Source: Phorcus lineatus (lineage: Eukaryota > Mollusca > Gastropoda > Trochida > Trochidae). Taken from it: a stretch of 64,000 nucleotides of DNA. The number at the start of each line of letters is the position of its first letter. Positions within the stretch are counted from its first letter, which is position 1. Shown in pieces: positions 24,091-35,303 of this stretch. Where the stretch lies: NCBI GenBank assembly GCA_921293015.1, contig OV121097.1, positions 18,537,924-18,601,923 on the forward strand, read 5' to 3'. The notes under the pieces were generated by a model. The model did not search any database and was not told the DNA's origin. It saw only the letters and a list, made by a program, of their open reading frames with translations. The position numbers were made by a program, and so were the translations under genes.

Positions 24091-25624
24091 ACATCAATTT
24101 AAATGCTATTGTACACTATCGATCTGTGTTTAAAAGAAAGGAAAAATTGAAGTTGTTACATGCGTTGTATTCTCATAATTTTATATAATAGAAATACCAT
24201 GAAAACAGGTGACACCAAATAAATTAATAACAATTTGCATCTGTTTTTAAAATGTGAAACTGTTTGTTTAACATTACCTAGTTGAAAAATATGTACTCTA
24301 TCACTTTATGATGTTTAGGAAGTTTGACATTATCTTATAGAAGATTATTTCTTATTACCACGGAAATAGGTAACACGAGGGTAATTTAGTTGAGATTTTA
24401 CTGCCATTCGAATTCGTCTTGGGGCCACATTGTAAAAACAACCGGCAATTTAGGAATAATTTTGTCAAGGAATAAATACTTACCAAGACATGATAAACTA
24501 TAGAGAATGTTAGATTCAAGGTTAGTAGAAAATTTCCATCCACTTTGTCAGAAAAGACAGCAAAGGACAACATGATCGAAAACTCGACTCGGTAGCTTTG
24601 AGCAAGTTGCCAATGTTTCATTAAAATGTAAATATACAGCCAGGTAAAGTTCCAACAGTTGCCACGTCATCATTTAGTTTCTCTCTGCAACCAGATTATG
24701 TTTAGTCAAGACTAAATTATACTCAAGATTTAATACCACGGAAACAGGTAGCTAACACTACGATACAACTGTGCCGAAGTGACACAAACAAGGCCAAAAC
24801 GGTGATAAGACTGATTTACGACAGAGTCAAATCAGTGCTACTATCTTTTTTATTACTAAGATATTCAAATTTGCAAACATTAATTGGTATACTCACTGTG
24901 AATACATGAAACAGCAACGAAATGAAAGTCGGGCAGCCACTTGAAATGGAATGCTTGCGATGTTCACTTCCGGCGCGCTCAAATCGTGTTTACGATAAAC
25001 TTTTCAGTATTTTGTTTATAGATGAAAATACCAAAAGAATAAAATACTCCTTATGCATTTAAATTAGTAGCATGTAATAGAATAATAGGCATTAGATCTA
25101 ATATATCGACTTAATTATTACTATTAGCATCATATATGGTTCTCCGAAATTGTTACGCTGCGCTGCGACTGGAGCCAAATGACAAGAATGATCGGCGACC
25201 AACTCTGATTGTGCGGCTGGATGTATAAAAAGGAAAAACTTATTTGAATATATAAACGATATGTTTTTGCATTTATTTTATCACGTAAATCAGCCTATTA
25301 TATGCTAAAAGTTTGGATGTCATTATATACATTCAGTCTCGAGATTTAGCTGATCAAATATCGTGTGCCAAAAAGGTAAACCGAGATTATACATGAAAAT
25401 ATTTTCATGATTTTTACCAAAAAATATTTGTCAACAATTTTCATTTTCAATTCCATATACCTCTAACAATACCAAAAAAGTATATTAGCTAATAATAAGA
25501 TGTTCAGAAGTGTTGGATTTATTTGAATAGCCCGATGTTATTTTGGCTCCTCAAATGTGAGCCAAAAAGGCAGATGAGCCAAAAAGGTTCATGTATAAAG
25601 CCCAAAATGGTAATGATTGTACTA

Positions 25625-25650
25625 ATATATATATATATATATATATATAT
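25625..25650. repeat. (AT)n microsatellite, right border
   Basis: About 13 AT dinucleotides directly following the right inverted terminus (25574-25622). Confidence 0.95.
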
Positions 25651-25865
25651 TCTTTAAGATAGAATCGTTTTGAATTTTGAATTATTCCTAAATTAGGTGG
25701 AAGTATCACATAATGTAATAGGCCGAATTGCGCCACATGTACACACATTTTAGAGTTAAATTCATTCACCTTCAGGAATAATTCAAAATTCAAAATAATG
25801 GAAAATATGTCTTGCGCCTCCAGAAACGATTCTTTATTGATAGATATACCCCTAAATTGAACTGT

Positions 25866-26470
25866 AACTAATATTAAATCACAGCCGCTTTCTTTACACT
25901 GTCTTGTACTAGACTTTCAGGATAGTTTTGTATCAATAAAAAATCCTTGAGTTCTTTTAAACGTTCCCTCTTTTGTGTGTCATCTGTTACAATAGCACAA
26001 ATTCTTCTAGCGAGACAGTACGGGATGTTACGCTTAGTATGACTTGGATGACATGATTGAAAGTCCAGATATTGATGTGCATCTGTATAGGTTTATAGTA
26101 CAAATCCGTCTCTAACCGACCGTCCTCTTTTACAATGGAAACAAGTGACTCTAATTTGAATTTTTTGGACGTGACCGTGGTTGTAAAAGAGGACGGTCGG
26201 TTAGAGACACAGGGGCGTGTATCGCTTAGAAATAGCTTTAGAAAGACATATATACCCATAGACCCTACCCTACTACTATAGTAGAGTAGGGTCTATGGGT
26301 ATATATGTCTTTCTAAAGCTATTTCTAAGCGATAAGTAGGGTAGGGTCTATGGGTATATATGTCTTTCTAAAGCTATTTCTAAGCGATACACGCCCCTGT
26401 GGTTAGAGACGGATTTGTACTATAAACCTACAGATACACATCAATATCAATATCAGTATCAATATATATA
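25866..26470 (-). mobile_element. Penelope-like element RT remnant with fold-back rearrangement
   Basis: Minus-strand translation of 26160-25866 with frameshifts gives pieces of a reverse-transcriptase C-terminus: VKEDGRLETDLYYKP, HQYLDF-like residues, SCHPSHTKRNIPYCLARRIC, then RERLKELKDFLL. The TDLYxKPTDTHQYLxxxSCHPxHTKxxIPY block is characteristic of Penelope-like retroelements. Plus-strand copies of part of the same coding segment follow: LDVTVVVKEDGRLET at 26167-26211 and LETDLYYKPTDTHQY at about 26403-26447. The copies form nested inverted repeats, including a perfect 28-bp stem (GTCTCTAACCGACCGTCCTC ... at 26108-26135 with 26182-26209) and a ~57-65-bp arm (26208-26272) with two inverted copies (26277-26333, 26336-26400). 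Confidence 0.8.
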
Positions 26471-26588
26471 TATCTTTGAAAATTTCCCCCTAGATATGTA
26501 TTTAGTTAGTAAAGGTATGTCATTTTAGGAGTGATGTATGTTATCAATGGGATGTATTTTGTCATATTTAAAACTTGATTCACTAATA

Positions 26589-27014
26589 CAATCGGACCCC
26601 GATAATCCGGCCACCGATAATCCGAATCTCGCAGTATCCGAACGGTAGCAAACTGTAACCAAACTAATCTCTACATAAACTCATTAAATTCGTGGTCGAG
26701 TGGATCTAAAGTCTGTTTTACAAGATTATGAACAAGAAGATATCTTCAACATTGACGAGACAGGTTTATTTTATAAACTTGGTCGAAATCACACCTGGCA
26801 AGCAAGAAAGTGACTGGTACGAAGAGATCAAAGGAAAGAATTACCGTCGCCGTACCGTCCCAGTTGTTATGTGTATATGAAATAAAACTCTTTAGATATT
26901 CGTAATACGTTGTCGTCTGTCTGTCGATTTGGTTCGTTTCAGTAGTCCGAACGTTTCACCATCCGAACGTTTTTGATGAAAAACGGAAGTGTTCGGATTA
27001 TCGAGGTCTGACTG
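26589..27014 (+). mobile_element. Pogo/Tigger-type DNA transposon remnant
   Basis: A 426-bp element flanked by TA (26587-26588, 27015-27016). Terminal inverted repeats: CAATCGGACCCCGATAATCC at the left; CAGTCAGACCTCGATAATCC at the right on the complement, with further GTCCGAACG/CCGAACGTT subterminal words. The plus strand at 26739-26798 reads DIFNIDETGLFYKLGRNHTW, the first catalytic-Asp block of Tigger/Jerky transposases, followed by WQARK and a stop. Most of the transposase is deleted. Confidence 0.88.
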
Positions 27015-27016
27015 TA

Positions 27017-28754
27017 CATAACATCACGTAATCTTTGCTGACGCTTTGATCCAGGAATGTGTGAAGAAATATTCAAATGGTATGCAAAACATATCGTGAA
27101 CGATTATAATCGAACATAATTCAATCCAAAACTATCTTTATTAAACTATTTGATGGTTTAGTATAAAACGTGAGAAAACGAGTTCAATACCAAATCACCA
27201 CCGAGTGTAAAAAATAGCATTTTATTTTAGGGAATTTAGTATTATGTAATATTTAGAACCATTCAGCGACTTGCTTTCATCGTGACGTCACAACCACGCA
27301 CTATTGCGACATCATCATTACCCTGTAACTATCAGTACACTACGGTATTATAAACGGACGAGTAATAAGCAAGAAACCGTAACTCCTGAATCAAACCGTT
27401 TACAAGGAAAGTAAGCCAAGAAGAAACAAGAAGTGACATATCGCTATGGTTATCACTTCATTATTGACAACACATTCTTTTATTATCACTCGATCATTAT
27501 GACAACTAAAGAGAACTAATAACAGGAAACCAATGAAGACGCATCAAAATAGTGCTCAAAACCTTAGTAACATTGAAAGTTGAATATTTTTTATAAGAAT
27601 TCATATAAGATCAAAGTTTGTTTCACTGCAATCAACTGAAAAATATGACATGAGCATTGAGCGAAATGTCTTGCAGTGTTTGCATCACAATGTATCTTAC
27701 CTACAATTTTTTTTGAAATAGCTCTTAACAATTCATTTTCCTTATAATAGTTAACTTACTTAACAATTTTGGATATGCGTGTAATGTGCAATCCTTCAAA
27801 GAGATAGAGAGTGTGAAGAGTATAAGGACGAGGGAGAGACGGTAGACAGACAGACAGACAGACACGATGACGGGAGTGATGGAGCTACATGTATAGGAGA
27901 GCTGTGGGCGTTTGGATCTCCTAGACGTTCGTTGAAGGACGCGCTGTCGATTTGGTTCTACTACTGTCAGTCCACCAAATAACACTACATGTGACCTTGG
28001 TTCTCGCCAACAATCAATCTCGCTATTGACACGTAAAACTATTACATGACAACCTTGGACTGTTTTGGAAACAAGTGTACAAACGAGCGAAGTTCCTTAA
28101 TATGTTATGCTTCAGACGAAATGACTACATTGAAGTCACTAGGATAGTCGAGTTTCGATGAAACCGCCAAAAATCGAATAATCAAAAGGCACGTCCTGGG
28201 ATCATGGCTGACACTGAGATGGAGATAGCATGTGTAGTTGAGATGATCAGCTCCGGATAAAATGAATGTCATAGAGTAACTGTTCATGTTTCTATGGAAA
28301 CCGCTGTAAGGGAAATTTACGAAGGTCCTACCATCAAAAGGCACATCAAGGGATAACTGTTAAACTGTATTTTAAGTTTGGTTACGCTAGTATGAATAGT
28401 TTAGAAGAAATACTCCGGACAGACGGACAGAATGAATGCTAAATGCTATATATATGCTCCAGCTTCCGCTGTAAGGCGGGGGTATACAAAAATTCAAAAT
28501 AAATGTAATACACATTGTGCTTATCAAAATGATGATAAACAAAATTCAAAGAATTGATTTATTCAAATTGGCTGTGAATTTTCAGTAATAATGACTTAAA
28601 AAGATGAAACAAGACATAACTTTAAACGTGGATATACAAACACCTTATGATTGCAACATAACACATAGCTATTCAAAATCTTTGACTAACAATAGATTAA
28701 ACTCTTTCGTTAAAAAAATGATAAAAAAGACGCTGTTTTTTAAAAAATAATTTT
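27017..28754. other. Gene-free stretch with a (GACA)n tract
   Basis: No supported gene. A short GACA microsatellite occurs at 27844-27865. Small minus-strand frames at 27725-27985 and 28105-28344 carry no recognisable domain. Confidence 0.5.
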
Positions 28755-29395
28755 GCATTAGGGCATCGTCAATGGTCAGTGTGTGCTGACTGTTTTTTCC
28801 AGGAAATGCTGGCAGTTACATTTTTACTCTGTCTGCGACGTCATCTATCCAAACGGTCCCATAGATCAGTGGAAAGTCAGAGGAGCGTGATGGCACAGGC
28901 AAAACCTCGATGTTTTGTCTGTTTACGAAGTAAATGGTGATCTTAGCGGTATGCGGTCTTGCGTCGTTGAAAAGCATCCCTTGCTGCTGCATCTGTATAA
29001 ATGGGACCACCACAGGCTGTAACACTTGATCCCGCCACAGACCACGACGTCTCTCTCCTCAACGTCTGCATACTCTCACTCTGCCGTCTTCTTGGAACAG
29101 GTTGAATATACTTTCGTCGATGAAGATCACTCTTGCTCAATAACGACGTTGCCAGCGACTCACGCTCTTGCCCAGTGTATACGTTTGAGGCGGTGTTCGG
29201 GGGTCAAGGCCATTCCGCAGAACGGTCGATACGCCCTTATACCGGTAGCTTGAAGACGTCTTATGACACTGTTCCCGTTGATATGGTGCCCTAATCTCGC
29301 TCTGCTGCAGTTAAACGTGGCATTTTTCCGTGAATGTGAATGTGAATGATCGCATTCACCTCTTTTTATACTCCAATTCATGTGCAAATGCATTC
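28755..29395 (-). pseudogene. Tc1-like transposase remnant
   Basis: The minus strand, in several frames, keeps RRLQATGIRAYRPFCGMALT (end of the DNA-binding half), VIFIDESIFNLF (first catalytic Asp block), LQPVVVPFIQMQQQGMLFND, DARPHTAKI and NIEVLPVPSRSSDFPLI. The wording RLxAxGIRAYRPFxGMxLT matches the element at 35457-36753, so they belong to one subfamily. Frameshifts, a stop between the blocks and loss of the middle make it inactive. Terminal inverted repeats were not identified. Confidence 0.85.
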
Positions 29396-29402
29396 TCTCC
29401 GA

Positions 29403-29835
29403 ACAGAGGTAACTCCGTCATATATTCCTATACAACCTCTGTCATAATACGAACGTTTCTTGATCTAGAAATGTCGAACGCTGATTTAATCAAATCGAAG
29501 TTAGTTGTGCAATCAGCGACGCCGTTTCAAAAGTTATCATTCAAATTGCCAAAGTTATTTCCGTACGTTTTCCAAAAACCAAACTTTTTTCGAATATGCA
29601 CCTTGCACTTTGAGTCTTCTTTGCAGAACACATATGCCTCATTTTACGACTGCATTATTGCATAGGCCTGTGACAACACATATGTTATTCATGCAGTCGG
29701 TGTTTTCATTGGCTGAAATATTTCCAGGTGGTTTAAGTTGCGATATTTCGCCGGTAGAGGAAACTGCCGGAAGCCCGAGAAACCGTCGTATTCAGACAGA
29801 GGTTGTATAGGAATTAATTACGGGGCTACCTCTGT
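29403..29835. mobile_element. MITE with ~55-bp inverted ends
   Basis: The left arm 29403-29460 begins ACAGAGGTAACTCCGTCATA, continues TTCCTATACAACCTCTGTC and ATAATACGAACGTTTC. The right arm on the complement begins ACAGAGGTAGCCCCGTAATT, TTCCTATACAACCTCTGTC, TGAATACGACGGTTTC. Each arm is itself a short hairpin (ACAGAGGT ... ACCTCTGT). The plus frames across it show no transposase. No clear target duplication was found, so the superfamily is open. Confidence 0.8.
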
Positions 29836-32800
29836 GAGGAGAGAACGGTACAAATGAAAAAAATCTCTGTCAATTAATATGCGGCACTTGCGTTTGGACC
29901 ATATGTTGTCATTGTTTCCATTCGTTACATTACGATAAAAAATTTAAAATTCTATTTTGTCAAGAATTATATCAGATACGAAAATCTTTGGGTGTGTACT
30001 TTCTTTTCAATGACAGAATAACAGTATCCGTCTCGTGAAATCAACTCATCCAAAAGTGATCAGTCTTTCTGACTCTTTACTTATGCCTTAGGTTTGGTGA
30101 TGCGCATATCGAAAGTCGGTTGGCTTGTTGGTTGACATATTGTAACATTGTCACATTTTTGTTGCCTAGTTTTCATGGTTAAGATGAATTTTTCAGATTT
30201 AGATAAATATAGGTTAGGTATGCACAGTGCTGTCTTATGAAAATCAATAAATGTTCTGTTAATAATAATAATACATATACACTGCACATTCATCTGCATC
30301 TTTGGAGGTAAAAAGGACATCTGGCGAGGGATAATGTGCTCTCATTGCAGACTTGTTATTACATTTACATGTATTAACCCCTATGGTTTTTATTACGCCC
30401 GTTGGCTTTTGTGTGCAGTTGTTGTCATTATTAGATTAATTGGTGTATAAGTGCATGAAAGTATTTCTGTCAGTCCAAGCACGCAGCCTTCAGTTATGCA
30501 TCACATTTATCCTATTGACAACATACAATGTACAAGACCGTCAAGGTAAAAGAAACCATAGCCATCAGCATGTTCGCATTCATCAAGAAGCTTACATTGA
30601 CATTAATGGAGATAGCCTTATGGAGACCTTTTCTCCATTATTGCCAATACTAACAAACGTATGATATTGTACCACTATGGACGTATACAGTTTTGGATTC
30701 ATCACACATTTTTCGATGTCCGTTGAAAACAAGCGATTATTATAGATTTTCATTGTGAATGAATATTTCAGTATTTCATTGATGTGATCATTATATTGTT
30801 AGAAGTTCGTATCAAAAATCAAAACAATAAGTCAGGAAATATGGAGTGTCTTTTAATCTTATTTACATTATGTTACATACGTATTGAACGACAACAATGA
30901 AACTTGTGTACATATGGGTTTTGCAGTATCGGTATAATTCTCGTGGATTTTCATCTGAATATTGACAAATATAAAGTCACATTCGTGATTCAAAGTTATT
31001 GGAATACAATTGAGCTGTACCAAAACTTTTACATCCACAATTTAAACTAAATTCAAGCAATGCCATATCCTACCGGTGAGTGAAATCGCGCACTGCCTCA
31101 CTATCATATGTGATGGGGGTAGGTAGGGTGAAAGAATTAAAAAGCAGTACGGGACAAATCAAAATCTGGTACTTGGCATACAGACTAAAATACAGACCGT
31201 CGAGAACGTATATTAAGGGATTTATGAACATCGTGTTGCATTTCGTTCTCTTATGGTTGGTGATGAATTTATCGAATTTTTTTATATTATTTTAAGCTGA
31301 TGAATTGTGTTTATTTGAGGATAATGTTATTCTTGTTAGTTCTTTCAAAACTTTTTTCCTCTGGTAATTATAAATAAGGTAGAAATCATGATCTTCAGAA
31401 GTTGCGTGATGTTATGAAAAATGGTTCTTATGTGGATATTAGATCAAGGTTACTACTCATTATAATTATTTGGGTATTTTGTTCTCGAACAGATCGTCTT
31501 GTTCAAAATGCATAAAGCTTTATATCTTTTTATCAGTAACTTATTAAGTTGCCAGTAATGCCATTAAATATTGTTTGACACTAGAGTTAAACGATTTTTG
31601 TTGCATGGTGCCGAAGTTTCTGAGGTTCCAGACATTTTGCTTTTGATGGGAGTAAGCGAGTACAGTTCTAGCAATGTTATCTTGACAGAATGTAACAGAC
31701 ATTAGTTATATGTTGATTATCATGCTAAATGTGTAAAGAATTGGTGTTAACTTTTGAAGGTGGCAAATAGGTTTCCTAGGCAAAGTTATATTTTGATGAA
31801 AAGCTTAAATCCATCGTAGATAAGATATGGAAAGCAATTACTTTTTAGTTTCGGATTTGCATGTGGGTTGCTTTTTCAGGGTACTAGCAATACTGATAAA
31901 AATATTAGGGTTTTCAGGCAACGCCTATGTAATGGAAATACACAAGGTTTTTCGTTTTATTCCGGAAGCATTGCAACCACGATTTCACAAACAGCGCCCA
32001 TATACATGGCCAACGTGGCTGGGGGTCGGTTGGTGTATTCTTTTAAAAGCATGGGGAAATTTACTGTTGTTTTAGCAAGTTTACAAGTAATGTTTACAAT
32101 CAATTTTCAGTAACATAATCGCATCTTCATAAAAAACAATTTTCGCTATAGACGCTAATGGACGTTATTTTTTTATAAAGAACATCAACGATTTATTTCA
32201 CGAATATTATATGCATTTGTCACTCCATCCGTGCGTCAGTGTTTTCGTTACAGAACCAAAAATTGTTAAATGAACAAACTCCACATGGACATCAATTAGA
32301 TCGACTATCTTTCCGGGCAAGATAAAAAAAATATAAACAATTTCCTTTGAAAGGTATGAGTATTGTTTTTGGGGATTTTTTAGGAATTCGAAATTGTAAA
32401 CATTTTTTGGTAGAGAGCTCTTGAAGGTTTCTCTCTTTGTTTTATAATTAATGCTTCCGACCGTTAATACGTGACCGACTGAATTATCGCTGTATAATGT
32501 TTTATTGAGTTCAAAATGATTGATTTCAAGCTCTGAAAATGACTAAGTCTAAAACAGAAAAAAATTACCAGACTGAAAACTGCACTGAGAAAATGTATTT
32601 TTTTTCTAAAGAATCATATGGATAGTTTTTATGCAATCGGTTTGATAAAACATAGATGTAAGAAAATGATCAATTAAAAAAAACATTATATATAATTACT
32701 ATATAGAAATTAATTGTAAACCCTTCACACGAAAATGCACGAATTACGAGTAATTCTCCTAGTAGAGTAGAAAACATGTAAAACCTTTTAAATATTATAT

Positions 32801-35225
32801 AGTTCTTCTTCAAGGAGCAAGCGCACACCAATATTTCGTATATATAGCGCGCCTTTAACTTCATATACCTTCAAATAGCCAATTTTAACCGAAAAAGCAT
32901 GCTACAGTGCCGTCATAAGAAGGGCAATTGTATCAAATCGACTGTGTTTCGAGGATACAAAGATCCTAGTCCGTGTGGGAAAAAACCTCGACGATGGAAA
33001 AGGTTCGTATCCCAGTTGTATACACATTTTGTAGCTTTTATTACTCGGAACACATTGGAATTTAATCGATTGTCAAAGGACGGAATCGTTGGTGTAACAT
33101 ATACCCTTACCCATTGGTCAGAGTATCATAGGCCTCACCAATTCGCTGGCCAAATCTAAAAACCATTTGAAAATTCCAAAATAACAAAACGAATATATTT
33201 TTCTCATTGAATTCAACTGTAAACGATTTTGATAAGTGCCCATGTTTTCTATTCTTTAAGAACACTGGACGCTTAATGCGGCTTAATAACTATAGGGTTA
33301 TCATTTTCATTCAGATCAACTTTTTAATAAACGTTCTTCAGCTTGTCAAATGCTTCAACAACATGAAATAATTACTTAATCATAGCTAACAAAACAAATC
33401 TGTACTTCACCAAAAGTGTGGTAGCCGCTGCAGATTAAATTAGGAATTGAAGAGAGGGAATAAAACTTCACAAATTAGAAAAGTCGAGTTTTGATTATGG
33501 TTGGATATTTCGGTTTACCCTCGGTCTACACGTGTCAATAATGGTCTGATTATTGAAAATTAACACAGTACCAGATCAAACCTACTGTACATTTGTGTTA
33601 GTGATGTTATAAATATAAGTTCATCATTTGATATTTTTCAATTCGCCTTCATTGATTTTTTTTCAAACTGGCTTACTTGATTTACAATCATTTGAGAACT
33701 GCTATCGTTTATGAAAATGATAGTTAAGGTCTAGGTCTCGACCAACATAACGTTCAACTAAACGTAAGCATAGATTGCTTGCCCGCGGTCACGTGAATTT
33801 TCAAAGGGGTGTCAGTCTAAACCGACTCGACTCGACGTCTATTTTGTTTTGGCTAAAGCACTTTTTTTATTTGGTGACATTTCGACGTTATTTCTAAAAT
33901 TGTTGTCAATTTAGAAAATTAAGAAAGCTCCTACATGATGAAAGTTTATATTCCGAATCGTTGAATCAATTGGCTTATGAATACTTTGAAATATCTGAAA
34001 GTCAAAGAAAAAAGAGGACAATGTAAAAATCAACTTTCAGATATTTTTAGGGTTGGTCTGAGAACACAAAATGCGATTGAGTAGGGGTAATGTGACCGAT
34101 GTTCTTGTGTACATCAATTTTGCTCGTCGATCCGTAAAATACTTGATTAAGATGACATTTACCTAACGAATTGCACAATATGTAACTTCACACGAATGAT
34201 ATTTACCAACACGCATATGGCTTAAGAAACGTCGAAATTATTTCTTTGCATAAAAAAGTAGTAATTTTTATGAATATTTTGACTTTAGGGCAAGATCAAT
34301 ACCTTTCAAAATTAAAACTCACCACTAAAATACAGTTAAAAGCTGAACTTAGACAGAAGCAATTTGATAGGGGTAGTAGGTGATTCATGTTGAAGCTCTA
34401 GATCATTCTGAGAAATCAGTATGATGGGAATATTATTAAATTTCTGTTTGTATATCTTTGTATAATTATATTTAAAGAAACACTGTAACTAATAAAAACT
34501 ATCTCTGGGCACATGAGCGTATTCAAAACAATTTGTTTCTACCAATGACAGTTATTCATTGGAAAAAAATAAGCCTCTTAGTATTTTCATCAGACGAAAA
34601 TTCCGGTTCAAACTTGTGACCATTTATCTACATTCCTGTTCTTTTTTGCTATTGCATTCTGTACTGTATGTGAAAGGTGAATCCCTGTATTTGAGATCAA
34701 ACTTCTGTGTAGAGGCTTATTTGAAAGAACATCGGAGGCTATTTGTTCATGAAGCTTTTCAAACGCAACAATATTCATTCTATTATGTAGAACATCAGTA
34801 GTGTCATCCTTCATAACACAAATGAAAGTAGTATAATATTTTATCATTATTCAAATAAAAGAAAAATATTTGCAAATATATCTCATTCTAACTATTATTC
34901 AATGAAAATTCCCAAGATACACGTACAGAATTCAGGACAGGTGTTTAAGTTTAGGTTACATTCGAATTCTCTTTCATCTTTCCTGATTACTGTTAAATAG
35001 CATCTGTCATCCTTCTAAAAGTATGCATACACGGAATTGAACGCCCGACATGCTTGTCAATCGAGAAGCTGACTCATGACGGAGATCCTCCGGGTGACAT
35101 AACTGGCTTGCTTTTTATGGTTATATGGCCCGGCATGACGACCTTACATGACGTCTTGTTAATGTTTTAAATAGAGTAATCATCGACATGTCAGCTTGAT
35201 TTCCTTAAAATTGATAACGTTAATG
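29836..35225. other. Long gene-free stretch
   Basis: About 5.4 kb of AT-rich DNA. Open frames of 60-86 codons (for example 30440-30664, 31827-32113, 32899-33159, 34559-34801) show no signal peptide, domain or splice-consistent extension that I can support. The last kilobase is upstream sequence of the acidic-protein gene. Confidence 0.5.
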
Positions 35226-35229
35226 GCAG

Positions 35230-35237
35230 TATATAAA
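35230..35237 (+). promoter_or_regulatory. TATA box of the acidic secreted-protein gene
   Basis: TATATAAA followed by GGAG. It lies about 65-75 bp upstream of the ATG at 35304, so a transcription start near 35260-35268 would leave a short leader. Confidence 0.75.
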
Positions 35238-35303
35238 GGAGATGACATGTCTCCGATTTGATCTATACGTGTTTTGAGGGACGACCTGTGTAAGCTGTTC
35301 GTC

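Larger units (their letters stand above)
18488..25000 (-). ncRNA. Putative spliced minus-strand transcript, weak coding potential
   Basis: A chain of consensus splice sites on the minus strand. Candidate exons in transcript order: about 25000-24897 (donor CACA/GTGAGTA), 24595-24484 (acceptor uncertain, donor TTG/GTAAGTA), 23415-23369 (donor CAA/GTAAGT), 21727-21673 (TTTTAACAG acceptor, donor AATG/GTAAGT), 20365-20267 (ACATTGCAG, CCAG/GTAAGT), 18657-18488 (CTTTTTTTCAG, CAGG/GTAAGT). A CCGGAAGT ETS-type motif at 24966-24973 lies in the candidate first exon. Joined, the best ATG frame starts in the 23.4 kb exon and runs only about 50 codons (contains RSFGPQFKNLMVKQRN and NWPLTYIDLGQ) before TGA at 20.3 kb. 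The 18.6 kb exon is closed in all frames. It may be a noncoding RNA, a short peptide gene, or 3' UTR exons of a decayed gene. The 3' end was not found. Confidence 0.35.
8985..25622. mobile_element. Candidate large element with inverted ends inside (AT)n
   Basis: Left end 8985-9037 reads GTACAGTTATTACCTTTTTG ... ACCTTTTTGGCTCAT. The right end 25574-25622, read on the other strand, is GTACAATCATTACCATTTTG ... ACCTTTTTGGCTCAT, roughly 50 bp of imperfect inverted repeat. A second inverted pair lies about 250 bp inside each end (TTACCTTTTTGGCACA near 9245 and its complement near 25364-25380). Both ends abut (AT)n. The interior contains the 172-bp satellite, whose unit itself carries TTACCATTTTGGCTCA, plus nested elements and spliced-looking sequence. 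No transposase of its own was recognised. The alternative is two unrelated insertions of a short repeat in opposite orientations. Confidence 0.4.

Noticed and set aside
31827-32113. Overlapping 81-82 codon plus frames
   Set aside because: Two frames over the same bases, no recognisable family, no splice support.
32899-33159. 86-codon plus frame rich in basic residues
   Set aside because: No domain, no upstream promoter or splice sites that I could support.
34559-34847. 80-codon frames on both strands
   Set aside because: Mutual shadows in AT-rich DNA without homology.
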